The notes under the pieces are model-generated. The model was not told the DNA's origin, made no database searches, and saw only the letters and a list, made by a program, of their open reading frames with translations. Both the position numbers and the translations under genes were made by a program. A stretch of DNA of 64,000 nucleotides from Haloarcula sp. DT43 (GTDB lineage Archaea > Halobacteriota > Halobacteria > Halobacteriales > Haloarculaceae), in contig NZ_JAYMGZ010000005.1 in NCBI RefSeq assembly GCF_037078405.1, positions 1 through 64,000 of the forward strand, written 5' to 3'. Of this stretch, positions 17,341 to 26,093 are shown in pieces (position 1 is the first letter of the stretch; each line of letters begins with the position of its first letter).

Positions 17341-17406
17341 TTTACGGAGTAAATCACCTACTCAATCGGTCGTGGTTTACTCCAGAGTGATTTACTCAAG
17401 GGTAAA
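17341..17406. promoter_or_regulatory. Operator region with TTTAC...GTAAA repeats
   Basis: The 128-base divergent gap contains TTTAC-GGA-GTAAA (17341-17353), TTTACTC (17377-17383) and TTTACTC-AA-GGGTAAA (17391-17406). These imperfect palindromes lie where promoters of both genes are expected. They are good candidates for binding sites of the winged-helix regulator encoded by the right-hand gene. Confidence 0.55.
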
Positions 17407-17437
17407 CTACTTGCCGCCAGGCCGTGTATCGTCTCGT

Positions 17438-17851
17438 ATGAGCACCGACCTGGGAACTGCTGAGGGGATGGAATCTCGTGAACTCGTCCACTTCGTCACT
17501 CAGCAGACGCGGTTCGCGCTGATCAACAACATCCTCCAGCACCCCGAGCAGCTCCCCTCGATGTACGAACTCGAGGAGCTCAATCCCAGCGTGAGCGATG
17601 CCACCGTCTACAAGCACATCCAGAATCTCATCGACGCCGGTATCGTCAAGGAGGTTGCTCTGGATGACGACCAGCGCCGGCAGGGCTACCCCTGGAAGTT
17701 CTACGGCCTCACGTCGGAGGGGCGGGAGTTCCTAGAGGAGCACAACTTGCTCGCCGCAGAGGAGACCCTCCAGCAGATCTACGACACCATCTCAGACAAG
17801 CCCGAAAAGATGGTCAAGTACGAGAAGGCTCCCCGTCCCGAAGAAGCGTAA
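17438..17851 (+). CDS. Winged-helix transcriptional regulator (137 aa)
   Basis: The product has a helix-turn-helix of the ArsR/PadR-like winged type. TRFALINNILQHPEQLPSMY is followed by LNPSVSDATVYKHIQNLIDA, a recognition helix, then a wing (GIVKEVALDDDQRRQGYPWK) and a long C-terminal helix. ATG 17438 starts the recognisable domain; the upstream in-frame region covers the operator and is non-coding. It probably controls itself and the divergent gene at 16761 through the TTTAC repeats. Confidence 0.82.
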   Translation: MSTDLGTAEGMESRELVHFVTQQTRFALINNILQHPEQLPSMYELEELNPSVSDATVYKHIQNLIDAGIVKEVALDDDQRRQGYPWKFYGLTSEGREFLEEHNLLAAEETLQQIYDTISDKPEKMVKYEKAPRPEEA

Positions 17852-17882
17852 CTCCCGAAATTCGTTCCAAATTAGCAGTCGA

Positions 17883-18803
17883 TCACTGTTCGATTTCGTA
17901 GTCAGCAGCCAGCTCCTGGAACTCGTCCCACGCCGGGAGCCGGGCATCGTCGACCTCGCCGTGCGTCTCGAGGTAACGAAGCAAGGCGTCGATTTCGTCT
18001 TCGAGGCCATACTTCGCCGCCTGCTCTCGGAGATCCGCCTCGTCGACGTCGACGTGGCTGAGGAGAAGGAGACAGTACGAGCGGTGGCGGCTTCCGTCGT
18101 CGATCAACAGCGTGTGACAACACAACTCCGCCGGCGAGACTACGTCGAGGTCCTCGGAGTAGACGTAGTAGCGGTGGCCGGTAAGCAGGAACTGGAGGTC
18201 GAAGGCTGCGAATCGAGCGAGGCCGGTTTCGTGGAACGCCTCCACGTTGATCTCCGTCTCGGCCTGCGCGAGGAATTCGTCGTAGTCCTCCCAGAGAATC
18301 GTGCCCTTCGGGGCGACGGCTTCGAGGCGTTGGCGATGCAGATGGTGTGCGAGTTCACGGGCGAACTCGTGGAGGCGGTCGAAGTCGGCGTTGAACTCGT
18401 AGCGGCCATCGGCTGTCCCCACGAGCCCACGGTCGCGAAACCGCTTGAGGATACGGTTGACCGTGTTGCGGTAGTTGTCGCTCCGGTCGGCGATCTCGGA
18501 GACGGTTCGCGGCTGATCGAGGTAGTACAGCACCTCGAGTGCCTTCCCGGTCAGCAGTTCGGGGAACTCGATGTGGGAGTGCTGGCGGACGAGGTCTCGA
18601 TAGAGTTCGACGGCGCGAGCATCCGACGGGACGACTCGTTTTCGCCGGCCATCGCGTTCCGTGTAGACGAGCCCCTTCTCGACGCGGTCGGCGACGGCAC
18701 GAGAGAGGTAACTCTCGCTGTGGTCGAGCTTCGCCGCGAGCTCGGAGATCGTGTCGCCGCGGTCGACCGTGGCGAGGACCTCGAGTTCGATGCGCCGGAG
18801 CAC
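17883..18803 (-). CDS. Regulator with two tandem winged-helix domains (306 aa)
   Basis: The first winged helix covers about residues 1-60 (ISELAAKLDHSESYLSRAVA, then EKGLVYTERDGRRKRV). The second covers about 85-145 (TVSEIADRSDNYRNTVNRIL, then KRFRDRGLVGTADGRYEFN). The C-terminal ~150 residues form an acidic domain of unknown type (LQFLLTGHRYYVYSEDLDVV, PAELCCHTLLIDDGSR). It could be a transcriptional regulator or the DNA-binding partner of a toxin-like system. The start is GTG 18803, with a TATATA box 29 bases upstream (leaderless); no ATG fits the frame. It converges with the gene ending at 17851. Confidence 0.7.
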   Translation of the reverse strand: MLRRIELEVLATVDRGDTISELAAKLDHSESYLSRAVADRVEKGLVYTERDGRRKRVVPSDARAVELYRDLVRQHSHIEFPELLTGKALEVLYYLDQPRTVSEIADRSDNYRNTVNRILKRFRDRGLVGTADGRYEFNADFDRLHEFARELAHHLHRQRLEAVAPKGTILWEDYDEFLAQAETEINVEAFHETGLARFAAFDLQFLLTGHRYYVYSEDLDVVSPAELCCHTLLIDDGSRHRSYCLLLLSHVDVDEADLREQAAKYGLEDEIDALLRYLETHGEVDDARLPAWDEFQELAADYEIEQ

Positions 18804-18886
18804 GGTGTAACATAGTACGAAACTTGTATATAAAGAAGTTTCGAGTAGTGTTACAGTCAGCAGGCACGAGAGTCGTCTCCATCGTC

Positions 18887-18927
18887 TTAACCAACAAAAC
18901 TATGGATTCGTGGGACGTGTTGGTTAA
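18887..18927. repeat. Inverted repeat site D: TTAACCAACA - 21 nt - TGTTGGTTAA
   Basis: Perfect arms lie at 18887-18896 and 18918-18927. The right arm ends 14 bases before the ATG at 18942, so this copy covers the likely promoter of that gene. It also lies upstream of the divergent regulator starting at 18803. Confidence 0.75.
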
Positions 18928-18941
18928 CACGAGAGCAGCCG

Positions 18942-19265
18942 ATGTCCTACGAACCCCCGACCCCACCGGCGAACCTCCCGACGGAAATCGTCAACACGCT
19001 CAACGAGTCGGACCCGGAGCAGCTCCAAGACGTTGCTTCGTACGCTGAAGCGCTCGCCGAGCACAAGGAACGAGAGGCCCGTCTCGAGGAGTCGGCAGAT
19101 CAAGAAGAGGTCAAAGAACGACCAGACGATCTTCCGGACGACGTCCCGGCCAAAGCAACGATCACGATCAAGGAAATCAACGACAATCGCTACTACTACT
19201 GGCAGTGGCGGGAGGGAGAGAAGATTCGTTCTCAGTACAAGGGTCCGGTCAACCCGGACGAGTAA
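18942..19265 (+). CDS. Small DUF6788-like protein (107 aa)
   Basis: The N-terminus is acidic and helical (SDPEQLQDVASYAEALAEHK). The C-terminal ~40 residues (ATITIKEINDNRYYYWQWRE, then GEKIRSQYKGPV) match the small aromatic-rich motif of DUF6788-type proteins found on many haloarchaeal plasmids. Function unknown; frequent occurrence near recombination and replication genes suggests a nucleic-acid role. It stands just before the replication origin. Confidence 0.7.
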   Translation: MSYEPPTPPANLPTEIVNTLNESDPEQLQDVASYAEALAEHKEREARLEESADQEEVKERPDDLPDDVPAKATITIKEINDNRYYYWQWREGEKIRSQYKGPVNPDE

Positions 19266-19284
19266 AACTCGATGATGGAGGATA

Positions 19285-19845
19285 CCCACCCCACGTTTCC
19301 GTCGTAACTGGATGTTGGTGGAGGGGGTGACGCTGATTTCGAAGGGACCACACCCCCCGCGTTTCCGTCGTTTCTCCACGACGGCGTAGGGAGAGGCTAC
19401 GATAGTGCTATACAGCCACTAATTCTGTTGACCTAGAATCAATCTAGAGATGAACTAACTTCTGCAACACATAGATTAAAGTGGTATAGCTGAGAAACGC
19501 TCATTAAGTGTGCTTCGGTCAAAGAGGGGCGAAGTACTTCGCCCCCTCAGCTGAAACAATCCTTTCCAGCTGATTCTGTAGACGGCCAGTATTGGACGGC
19601 TAGACCGCTCTCGTCTTTGGTATCTCGTCGTGGACGTCCTCTTCGAGTCCCCTCCCCACCTGTTCGGTGATTACGACGGAAACGTGGGGTGTGTGGGTTT
19701 GGGGTTCGACAACAACGCGCCGCTTCCGTCTACGAGTTTCCTCTCTCACGTCGGAAACGCGGCTATATTGTCAGCAATCCAATTCCACCGAATGACGGCA
19801 TTTTCCCGCTGATATCGGACAAGGAACGTCGGAAACGTGGGGTGG
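19285..19845. other. Replication origin: ORB boxes around an AT-rich unwinding region
   Basis: Boxes of the type ACGACGGAAACGTGGGGT lie at 19285-19305 and 19351-19371 (minus orientation) and at 19673-19693, 19748-19762 (partial) and 19826-19845 (plus orientation). Their G-tails point outwards from a 300-base stretch (about 19372-19672) that includes AT-rich DNA near 19400-19510. Inverted G-tailed boxes beside an orc1 gene are the hallmark of haloarchaeal origins. Four more boxes lie after the orc1 gene. No gene is seen in 19266-19894. Confidence 0.88.
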
Positions 19846-19894
19846 CGTTCTCCACTAGATTTATACTCCCCCCGCTCACACCGTGTGATATTCA

Positions 19895-21127
19895 ATGACG
19901 CCCGACTCTTCACCCAGTTCTGTCGACGATCCACTCTTTGAATCCGGGCATCGTATCTTCGCGAACAAGGATCTCCTGAAAATCGGTCACGTGCCGGAGG
20001 CTGACCGGATCGTCGGTCGCGACGAGGAAATCTCGAAGCTCGCGAAACGTCTCAACGGTGCTGTCCACGGGTACTCCCCGGAAAACGTGATGATCTACGG
20101 GAAAACTGGGACCGGTAAATCTCTCGTTTCAAAACACGTCTGCCAACGAGCTCAGAATGCCGCTCAGGATGGCGTCGAGATTGGAACCGCGTATATCGAC
20201 TGTGCTGAAGACAACACGGAGACTCAAGCAATCTCCTCACTGGCCGCGAAGCTGAACGATGAATCTTCGACTGGAATCTCCGTCCCACATACCGGCCTCA
20301 GTACGTCGAAATACTACAAACTCCTCTGGAAGACGCTCGACACTCAATTCGATTCTGTGATCATCATCCTCGACGAGATCGATCTGATGAACGACGACAG
20401 CGTGTTGATGAAACTCTCGCGCGCTGAGGAGGCGGGAAAAATCGACTGTAGCGTCGGTGTCATCGCGATCAGCAACAAGATCCAGTACGTCGACAACGTG
20501 AACGAGCGCGTGAAAAGCAGCTTCCAGCACAAGGAGCTGTTCTTCAAGCCATACGACGCCAACCAGCTTCGGGAGATCATGTTCAACCGTGAGGACGCCT
20601 TCCAGGACGGCGTCCTTTCCGAGGATGTGATTCCGCTCTCGGCGGCCTTCGCCGCGCAGGAACACGGCGATGCTCGGAAGGCAATCGACATTCTTCGCCA
20701 CGCCGGCGAGGTCGCCTACGAGGCCGGAGCAGAGCAGGTGACGGAGGAACACGTCCGCCAGGCACAGCAGCACGCCGAAAAGGACCGGTTCAGAGAACTC
20801 GTGAACGGCGCACCCACGCAGGCGAAGGCGGCGTTGCTGGCGCTCACAGAACTGAGTGTCAACAGCAACGACGATGCGTTCCTCACGAGCCGGGTGTACG
20901 ACCAGTACGAACGCATCTGCAACCATCTCGATATGGATATCCTCTCCGTCCGTCGGTTCCGCGACATCCTGAAAGAGCAGGCTTTCCTCGGGGTTGCCGA
21001 AATCGAGAAGATCAACAAGGGAAGTGCGGGCGGGATCCACCTCCAGAACCGACTCATCGAAGATCCCCAGGTCGTCCGCGAAACGATCCTTGAGGACAGC
21101 CGGATGCAGGACTGGACTCGCGAGTAG
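19895..21127 (+). CDS. orc1: Orc1/Cdc6 replication initiator (410 aa)
   Basis: An AAA+ ATPase with Walker A at about residues 69-76 (YGKTGTGKSL), Walker B (VIIILDEIDLM, near 152) and a C-terminal winged-helix region. Full length is normal for haloarchaeal Orc1/Cdc6. It should bind the flanking ORB boxes and load the replicative helicase. A TATA-like TTTATACT lies about 30 bases before ATG 19895. ORB boxes occur on both sides of the gene, so initiator and origin form a self-contained unit. It is clearly different from the second copy at 27.1 kb. Confidence 0.93.
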   Translation: MTPDSSPSSVDDPLFESGHRIFANKDLLKIGHVPEADRIVGRDEEISKLAKRLNGAVHGYSPENVMIYGKTGTGKSLVSKHVCQRAQNAAQDGVEIGTAYIDCAEDNTETQAISSLAAKLNDESSTGISVPHTGLSTSKYYKLLWKTLDTQFDSVIIILDEIDLMNDDSVLMKLSRAEEAGKIDCSVGVIAISNKIQYVDNVNERVKSSFQHKELFFKPYDANQLREIMFNREDAFQDGVLSEDVIPLSAAFAAQEHGDARKAIDILRHAGEVAYEAGAEQVTEEHVRQAQQHAEKDRFRELVNGAPTQAKAALLALTELSVNSNDDAFLTSRVYDQYERICNHLDMDILSVRRFRDILKEQAFLGVAEIEKINKGSAGGIHLQNRLIEDPQVVRETILEDSRMQDWTRE

Positions 21128-21154
21128 TGACCCCCTACTACTGAGTGGGTGCGG

Positions 21155-21262
21155 ACGACGGAAATCCGGGGTGGGGCGTGAGGAAACGACGGAAACGAGG
21201 GGGGTCGAAAATTACGTCGGAAACGTGGGGTTGGATCGAAACGACGGAAACCAGGGGTGGGG
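21155..21262 (+). repeat. Four ORB boxes downstream of orc1
   Basis: Four plus-oriented boxes are visible: 21155-21176 (ACGACGGAAATCCGGGG), 21186-21204, 21214-21234 (ACGTCGGAAACGTGGGG) and 21241-21262. Spacing is about 27-31 bases, near three helical turns. They fill the gap between orc1 and the convergent polymerase gene and probably bind the same initiator. Confidence 0.82.
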
Positions 21263-21266
21263 TCCA

Positions 21267-23435
21267 CTACGACAGTTCGTTGGTGGCTCCGAACGAGCTC
21301 AAAACGGCGTCCCTCTCACCGGAGAGCTCCCGGCGAATGTCGGATCGGTCCCATCCGAGCGGTGAAAGCACGCTCTCGACTGCTCTGACCAGCAGCGTTT
21401 CGTAGTACGAGGCGTCGTAGGTCTCGCTCGCTTCGTGGGCGAGGGCGACCCGATCTCGCGACGATTTCTCGTCGTCGACGACCACGTACTCGATATCTTG
21501 TCCCGGGTGGATTGCCAGATCTTGGTCGCGAGCCCGTTTCAAGGCGGCCACGTTCTGAGTATTCTGTGAGTAGCTTTCCAGGGGCTTGGAGACACGGTTC
21601 CGCTCGACGAGCCGCTCTACTGCTACGTTGCCCGCCTGTAGTTCGCCGATTGCTCGTTCGAGACGTCCGAGTACTGCGTCCGGTGACCGCGTGGCATTGA
21701 GCCGGTCGAGACAATCCCGCTGGACATCCTCAATGAACGGCGGGGTTGAGCGTTGCCGGGCTTCGATACCTCTGATCTTGAAGTCGTCGTCGCCGTCGAC
21801 CTTCCCGAAGTACTTCGTCAGCGCGCCGGCGTCGCTCTCGCGCTGCGGCACGAACGCCACCCAGTCGTAGTGGGCTTCGTGTTCGAGCCGAATCTGGACA
21901 CGTTCCGTGATCTCCGTCGCGAGCGTCTCGAGGTCCTCGCGGTCATCGTCGTCGACGTCGGGGTCCGGCGTCACCCAGATGGAGTCGACGATGCCGTGGA
22001 CGACGCGCCAGCCGCCAGCTTCCAGTCGCTGTTTCGCCGTCAGCAGAATCTCGCGAGCAAACGCGTTGATCGCCTCGTGGCACTCGATCCGGCCGAATTT
22101 CGCATTACTGAACCCTTGATACCCGAAGCAGGCGACGAGAATCCACTTCAGCGCTCCCGACCGCCCCTCGAGCTCCGCCAGTCGGTCCTCGTCGGGATCG
22201 TCCCGTTCCTTCTCGCGACGGATGGCCGCCTTGATCTCGTCGCGAGCGTCGATGATCGGCTGCAGCACGTCGACGAGGTAGCCCCGGTCGTCACAGATCG
22301 AGTACCCGAGGCCGGGGACGTCGTCGCGGTCGCTGTGGCAGTCACACCGGATAACGTCCGGCGAGACGTTCCGGGTACAGATGATGTTCGGATACAACGA
22401 GGAGAAGTCGAGTTCGTGGACGTTCTCGTGGAGGTCGACCTCGGGCGCGAAAATGAAGCCGCCGCGGTCGGCGTCGTGGAGCGTTCCCATCGGCTTGTAG
22501 AACTCGTGACGCCAGGAGTTCCACGGGACGAGGACGCCGCGGTCGTGGGCCTCGCAGATTTGGATCGCCGTGAGCACGTTCCCGATCGACGCCCACGCGA
22601 GTTCCTGGACGGGCTTTTTCGAGCGCGACACGAGGTCGAGAACGCCGTCGAGGTTCGTCTCCCCGTAGAAGAACGTGTTCGACTCGTCGATGATCGCCCG
22701 CCCGGGGACGTTGTACCGCGCTGGCGAATGCCCGACCTGCCCGTAGCTCGTGTACGTCGATTCGCCGGCGAGTTGCTGGTAGTCGACCTCGGGCCACCGA
22801 CTCAGCGAGAAGTCGTCCACGCCGGCGTCTGTCGCCATCTCGTACAGCGTCGGAATAATCCCGCCCGTCGAGCAGACCAGGATATCCGGGTCGTGGTTTT
22901 CGAGCGCTGCTTGCACGGCACTCAGGAGCTCTATCGGTGAGCCAGTAACTGTGTCACCGGCCACCGTTAACTCCCCATAGACGTCGTTGCTCGTTTCGGT
23001 CACCGGAACGCTGAGTTGGAGCGGCGACAGTTCCGTCGCCGGCGTTGGGCTGATATCGTTTTCCAGACAGTAGCGGAACTCTCGCGAGAAGTCGACGTTA
23101 AAACAGGCGAGGTCCCCGACTGGATACGACGATAGCTGCCGTGCTTGACGTGCGAGCGACGTGACACGGTCGATGTGGCCGACGTCGACGGCGAGAACGG
23201 GTTCGTCGTCGCGACGAAAGCCGGGTCGTTGGGTGACGACTTCGGTCCTCACGACATCCGGGTGCCGCTCGTACTGTGTCCGAAGTTCCGCAAGGTCTAG
23301 GTCGTCCTCAGGAGACCGTGTCGCTACGTAGAATCGCGGCGTGTAGTCGTTGTGCTCGGTCCGTAGGGCGCCATCAGCCGTGGCTTCCCACTCTAATACA
23401 CGACCATCGTCCAAGAAATCGATTGTAAACGGCAT
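21267..23435 (-). CDS. polB: Family B DNA polymerase of plasmid type (722 aa)
   Basis: Polymerase motifs are present: motif A DFSSLYPNII (residues 343-352), motif B ALKWILVACFGYQGFSNAKF, and motif C as GIVDSIWVTPD, a variant of YxDTDS. The 3'-5' exonuclease region looks inactive: where DPDxxxGYNxxxFD is expected it reads DPDILVCSTGGIIPTLYEMA, and the first exonuclease motif is also eroded. A separate exonuclease gene lies 8 bases upstream in the same operon and may supply proofreading. ATG 23435 is the first that matches a natural N-terminus (MPFTIDFLDDGRVLEWE). It is the last gene of a four-gene replication operon beside the origin. Confidence 0.92.
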   Translation of the reverse strand: MPFTIDFLDDGRVLEWEATADGALRTEHNDYTPRFYVATRSPEDDLDLAELRTQYERHPDVVRTEVVTQRPGFRRDDEPVLAVDVGHIDRVTSLARQARQLSSYPVGDLACFNVDFSREFRYCLENDISPTPATELSPLQLSVPVTETSNDVYGELTVAGDTVTGSPIELLSAVQAALENHDPDILVCSTGGIIPTLYEMATDAGVDDFSLSRWPEVDYQQLAGESTYTSYGQVGHSPARYNVPGRAIIDESNTFFYGETNLDGVLDLVSRSKKPVQELAWASIGNVLTAIQICEAHDRGVLVPWNSWRHEFYKPMGTLHDADRGGFIFAPEVDLHENVHELDFSSLYPNIICTRNVSPDVIRCDCHSDRDDVPGLGYSICDDRGYLVDVLQPIIDARDEIKAAIRREKERDDPDEDRLAELEGRSGALKWILVACFGYQGFSNAKFGRIECHEAINAFAREILLTAKQRLEAGGWRVVHGIVDSIWVTPDPDVDDDDREDLETLATEITERVQIRLEHEAHYDWVAFVPQRESDAGALTKYFGKVDGDDDFKIRGIEARQRSTPPFIEDVQRDCLDRLNATRSPDAVLGRLERAIGELQAGNVAVERLVERNRVSKPLESYSQNTQNVAALKRARDQDLAIHPGQDIEYVVVDDEKSSRDRVALAHEASETYDASYYETLLVRAVESVLSPLGWDRSDIRRELSGERDAVLSSFGATNELS

Positions 23436-23443
23436 CGTTGGGG

Positions 23444-24094
23444 TTAGTTGACTACCGGATCCAGTGATTTCATCGAGAAGTCTGATTTCGAACAGTACCG
23501 CTCTGCCAGTTCCATCAGCGCTCGAGTCCGGCGAATATCCGCAACATTGTGCAAAACCAGTGGTTCGAAATTTCCGTTTTCCCAGGCGGTGACCGCTGCT
23601 GCACTGTCGGTGAACGGATCCACGTCGCCGAGACCAGCCCCGATGAGTTCCTCGTAGACGCCGTCCAGCGTATCCGCTGTCGTGTTGAACCGTGATTCGA
23701 AGACATCCAGTACTTCGACGTACGGAAGGTCGGCGAATGGCCACCCGAGATTGTGGGCGGTCAGCCGCGTTCGGAGGAAGGGCAGGTCGAAGCCACCGTT
23801 CCAGGTGTCGCCGTTGTACGCGACTAGTTTGACCTCCTGATCGGCGAGCGTTGAGCCGACAAATTCCGTCATCGCTTCGAGAAGCGCCGCCTCGCTATCG
23901 TGAAGTGAGAGTGTTATCGGCGTCTCCAGTTCCTCATTGAGGCGCTGTTCGAGCTTGGGCGGGGACGTCCGTCCGCCGGTATTGAGAAACACGCGAGAGC
24001 TAATTGCTGCATCGAATCCGACGACAGTCAGCTGGTCTGTCGTTGCGAACCCCGTCGTCTCGATGTCGAACGCGACAGTCTTGAGGTCCGTCAT
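23444..24094 (-). CDS. DEDD-type 3'-5' exonuclease (216 aa)
   Basis: An RNase H-like exonuclease fold: motif I FDIETTGFAT (D9, E11), motif II VAYNGDTWNGGFDLPFLRTR, and motif III HNVADIRRT. These are the catalytic positions missing from the neighbouring PolB. The length equals an exonuclease domain alone. The start overlaps the end of the upstream 100-residue gene by four bases, and the stop is 8 bases before the polymerase ATG, so the genes are tightly co-expressed. It probably acts as the proofreading or DNA-processing partner of the polymerase. Confidence 0.85.
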   Translation of the reverse strand: MTDLKTVAFDIETTGFATTDQLTVVGFDAAISSRVFLNTGGRTSPPKLEQRLNEELETPITLSLHDSEAALLEAMTEFVGSTLADQEVKLVAYNGDTWNGGFDLPFLRTRLTAHNLGWPFADLPYVEVLDVFESRFNTTADTLDGVYEELIGAGLGDVDPFTDSAAAVTAWENGNFEPLVLHNVADIRRTRALMELAERYCSKSDFSMKSLDPVVN

Positions 24095-24393
24095 CGGTCG
24101 GTTTCCTCGCGCTGCTGTCGGTCTCGCTGCGTTTCCAGGGTCGCTTCCAGCTCCTCGATTCGCTCCTCGTGGGTATCGAGTCTGGCCTCCTGTTCGAGAT
24201 CGATGCTAAACAGTGCAGGTACGAGCGGATTCTGGTGGTTCAACAGGCCACTCGCGTCGGCATGCTCGCGAGCGTACTCGAACAGCTGGTCGAAGTGCGG
24301 TTGGTCGCGACGGCGGAGTGCCCGCCGAAAATCGGCCCAGCGCTCTTCAATGGCTCGCAGGGCATCACGATACGTTGGATTCGTGCGCCCCAT
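24091..24393 (-). CDS. Small coiled-coil protein of the replication operon (100 aa)
   Basis: MGRTNPTYRDALRAIEERWA starts a helical domain. The C-terminal third (EEARLDTHEERIEELEATLE-like region) is a coiled coil. It may link polymerase and exonuclease or oligomerise. ATG 24393 lies two bases after the upstream gene, and the stop overlaps the exonuclease start. No family is recognised. Confidence 0.7.
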   Translation of the reverse strand: MGRTNPTYRDALRAIEERWADFRRALRRRDQPHFDQLFEYAREHADASGLLNHQNPLVPALFSIDLEQEARLDTHEERIEELEATLETQRDRQQREETDR

Positions 24394-24395
24394 TG

Positions 24396-25337
24396 CTATT
24401 GCCCCCCGGCGCCGGCAGCGGTCCACGCGTCAAGCAGGGGATTGCCCGCGACTGTGACAGTCTCTCCCTCCGTTGTGACGGCCGTACCGACGCCGTCGGA
24501 GGTCGTTTGGGGTGAGGTGGTCGTCGGTTCCACCTCGACTTGCGTTGCGCGGGCTTCGATTACCTGCCGCCAATACGCGAACGTCGTCTGATAGTACGCG
24601 CCGTCGTCGACAGGGTAGACGAGCGTTTCGAAGTCATCGCCCACGAATCGTGGTCCCATCCGAGTTTGCTTGCACTTCAGATGATGGTCGGCGGCCGTCG
24701 CGACCGGCGCCGTGAATTCGTCGCACTCGCACCGAGTGACGAGGACGGGAATATCGTAGCCATCGGCGTATGTCGCTAACCGAGCGAGTGTCCGTGCCTG
24801 GAGGGTCTGGGCGTGCTGGTCGCTGAGGGTATCGTCGGCGCGATACTGGGCGTCGACCGCTGGTGCAACGATGAGCGAGGGCGTATGCGGCGACGAGTCG
24901 TCTTCCTGCCTGGATGGCTGATGGCTACTTGACTGGGTTGGTTCGGTCGATTGCTGGATGAACTGGTTCACAGCTGTTGAGAGCTCGTCGACGGCGCCGT
25001 AGTGCTGGTAGGCTGTGAAGCCACGGGCGACGTGGATGCGGTCTAGCAGCCGCTGACTCGGGGCTATCTGTGCGAGCTTGGTCGTGGTCGCATGCCCGTT
25101 GGCGTCAACCCAGAAGGCGGGGCCATCGTGCATGAGGAGATGATCGAGGACGAGCGACTGCAAAATCGGAACACCCCGACTGCCGTCGACGTCCAGCAAC
25201 GTGATACCGTCGTCAAGAGACGGAAGCAAGATGTCGTCCGTTGCTGGGTTGGCCTGGTCAGCAATAGACTGATTGCGATCAGCGCCACGGGTAGGCTGAT
25301 CGACCGCCAATCGATTCGATGGTGAGTGGTCTGGCAT
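24396..25337 (-). CDS. RecA/RadA-like protein with degenerate ATP site (313 aa)
   Basis: First gene of the replication operon. The order of elements is RecA-like: a strand-loop at GITLLDVDGSRGVPILQSLV in the Walker A position but without the GKT signature, a helix, a strand AFWVDANGHATTTKLAQIAP, a second strand SLIVAPAVDAQYR at the Walker B position, and PVLVTRCECDEFTAPV. A cysteine pair and a histidine (CECDEF, HHLKCK) may bind metal. It resembles RadB- or KaiC-type paralogues that assist recombination or polymerase loading. ATG 25337 is preferred over TTG 25343. Assignment is by pattern only. Confidence 0.5.
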   Translation of the reverse strand: MPDHSPSNRLAVDQPTRGADRNQSIADQANPATDDILLPSLDDGITLLDVDGSRGVPILQSLVLDHLLMHDGPAFWVDANGHATTTKLAQIAPSQRLLDRIHVARGFTAYQHYGAVDELSTAVNQFIQQSTEPTQSSSHQPSRQEDDSSPHTPSLIVAPAVDAQYRADDTLSDQHAQTLQARTLARLATYADGYDIPVLVTRCECDEFTAPVATAADHHLKCKQTRMGPRFVGDDFETLVYPVDDGAYYQTTFAYWRQVIEARATQVEVEPTTTSPQTTSDGVGTAVTTEGETVTVAGNPLLDAWTAAGAGGQ

Positions 25338-25491
25338 ACTCAACTAAATGTTCACAGTTCCGATAAGGCACGGCGTGTCACTTCCACGTTTCAGGGAATC
25401 CTTTGTATCAGTCTGTACCTCCCTGTCATGTCCGGGTTTTCGATTCTTCAGCCCGTTTCCGCGAATCTCTCCGGAATGGTCTGGCAGGCTG

Positions 25492-25533
25492 TTAACCAAC
25501 AAACACAGCCGAAGCAGTCCGCCTGTTGGTTAA
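25492..25533. repeat. Inverted repeat site E: TTAACCAACA - 22 nt - TGTTGGTTAA
   Basis: Perfect arms lie at 25492-25501 and 25524-25533, about 155 bases upstream of the first gene of the replication operon. The gene-free stretch 25338-25683 contains nothing else that I recognise. Confidence 0.75.
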
Positions 25534-25683
25534 TAACACGGGCTTCTGAGTACTCTGATAAAACAACATTCAGACTACTGATATTGTCACCAGTTATCGT
25601 GCAAGACTTAGAGGGTGCATCTCTCACAGACTCCTCGTTTATTCCGTCTTACTGACGTCGAAATAAGTGCTCAGTAACCGTGC

Positions 25684-25869
25684 TTACCGTTCACGATACC
25701 ATTCGAACACGTGTATACTGATTCCGAGAGCGAGGCCGCCAAACGTCAGCATCCCAGCCACCGTTGAGGTGAAGCTACTACCGACGGAGAGTTGCCACCC
25801 AATGACGATAGCGGTCAGAAATAGGCTCAAAGCCCAATCAGTTGATTTGAGAGACGTGTATGATTCCAT
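25684..25869 (-). CDS. Small two-span membrane protein (61 aa)
   Basis: Two hydrophobic helices (WALSLFLTAIVIGWQLSV and VAGMLTFGGLALGISIHVF) are separated by a short loop, with a basic end FEWYRER. Composition and the clean start (MESYTSLKST) favour this minus-strand frame over the overlapping plus-strand one. Function unknown. Confidence 0.55.
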   Translation of the reverse strand: MESYTSLKSTDWALSLFLTAIVIGWQLSVGSSFTSTVAGMLTFGGLALGISIHVFEWYRER

Positions 25870-25966
25870 CGTTCCTAATTGCGTAGTTGATGTTATGCCG
25901 TCAAGTCCGTTAGGTTCATTGTCTGTACGTGGCGATACGCTCTGACCGTATTGAGTGACGAACCGA

Positions 25967-26061
25967 TGACCGATACGCGCCCTGTATTCAGCAACGCCGT
26001 TTCAACTTACTCAGAGCCTGTCAGTAACGGTTTGACCGATACAGAGGGTGTAGTCAGCATG
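25967..26061 (+). repeat. Two-module intergenic repeat, copy 1
   Basis: Module 1 is TGACCGATACGCGCCCTG followed by TATTCAGCA (25967-25993). Module 2 is CTGTCAGTAACGGTTTGACC followed by GATACAGAGGGTG and GTCAGCA (about 26018-26061). The same arrangement recurs at 31977, 33739, 36710 and 37891, always outside genes. Confidence 0.7.
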
Positions 26062-26093
26062 ACTCTATCGTCAATAAGATAGGTGGTTTCCAC

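Noticed and set aside
21753-22940. A 395-residue plus-strand frame opposite the polymerase gene
   Set aside because: Antisense shadow of a high-GC gene; the minus strand has clear polymerase motifs.
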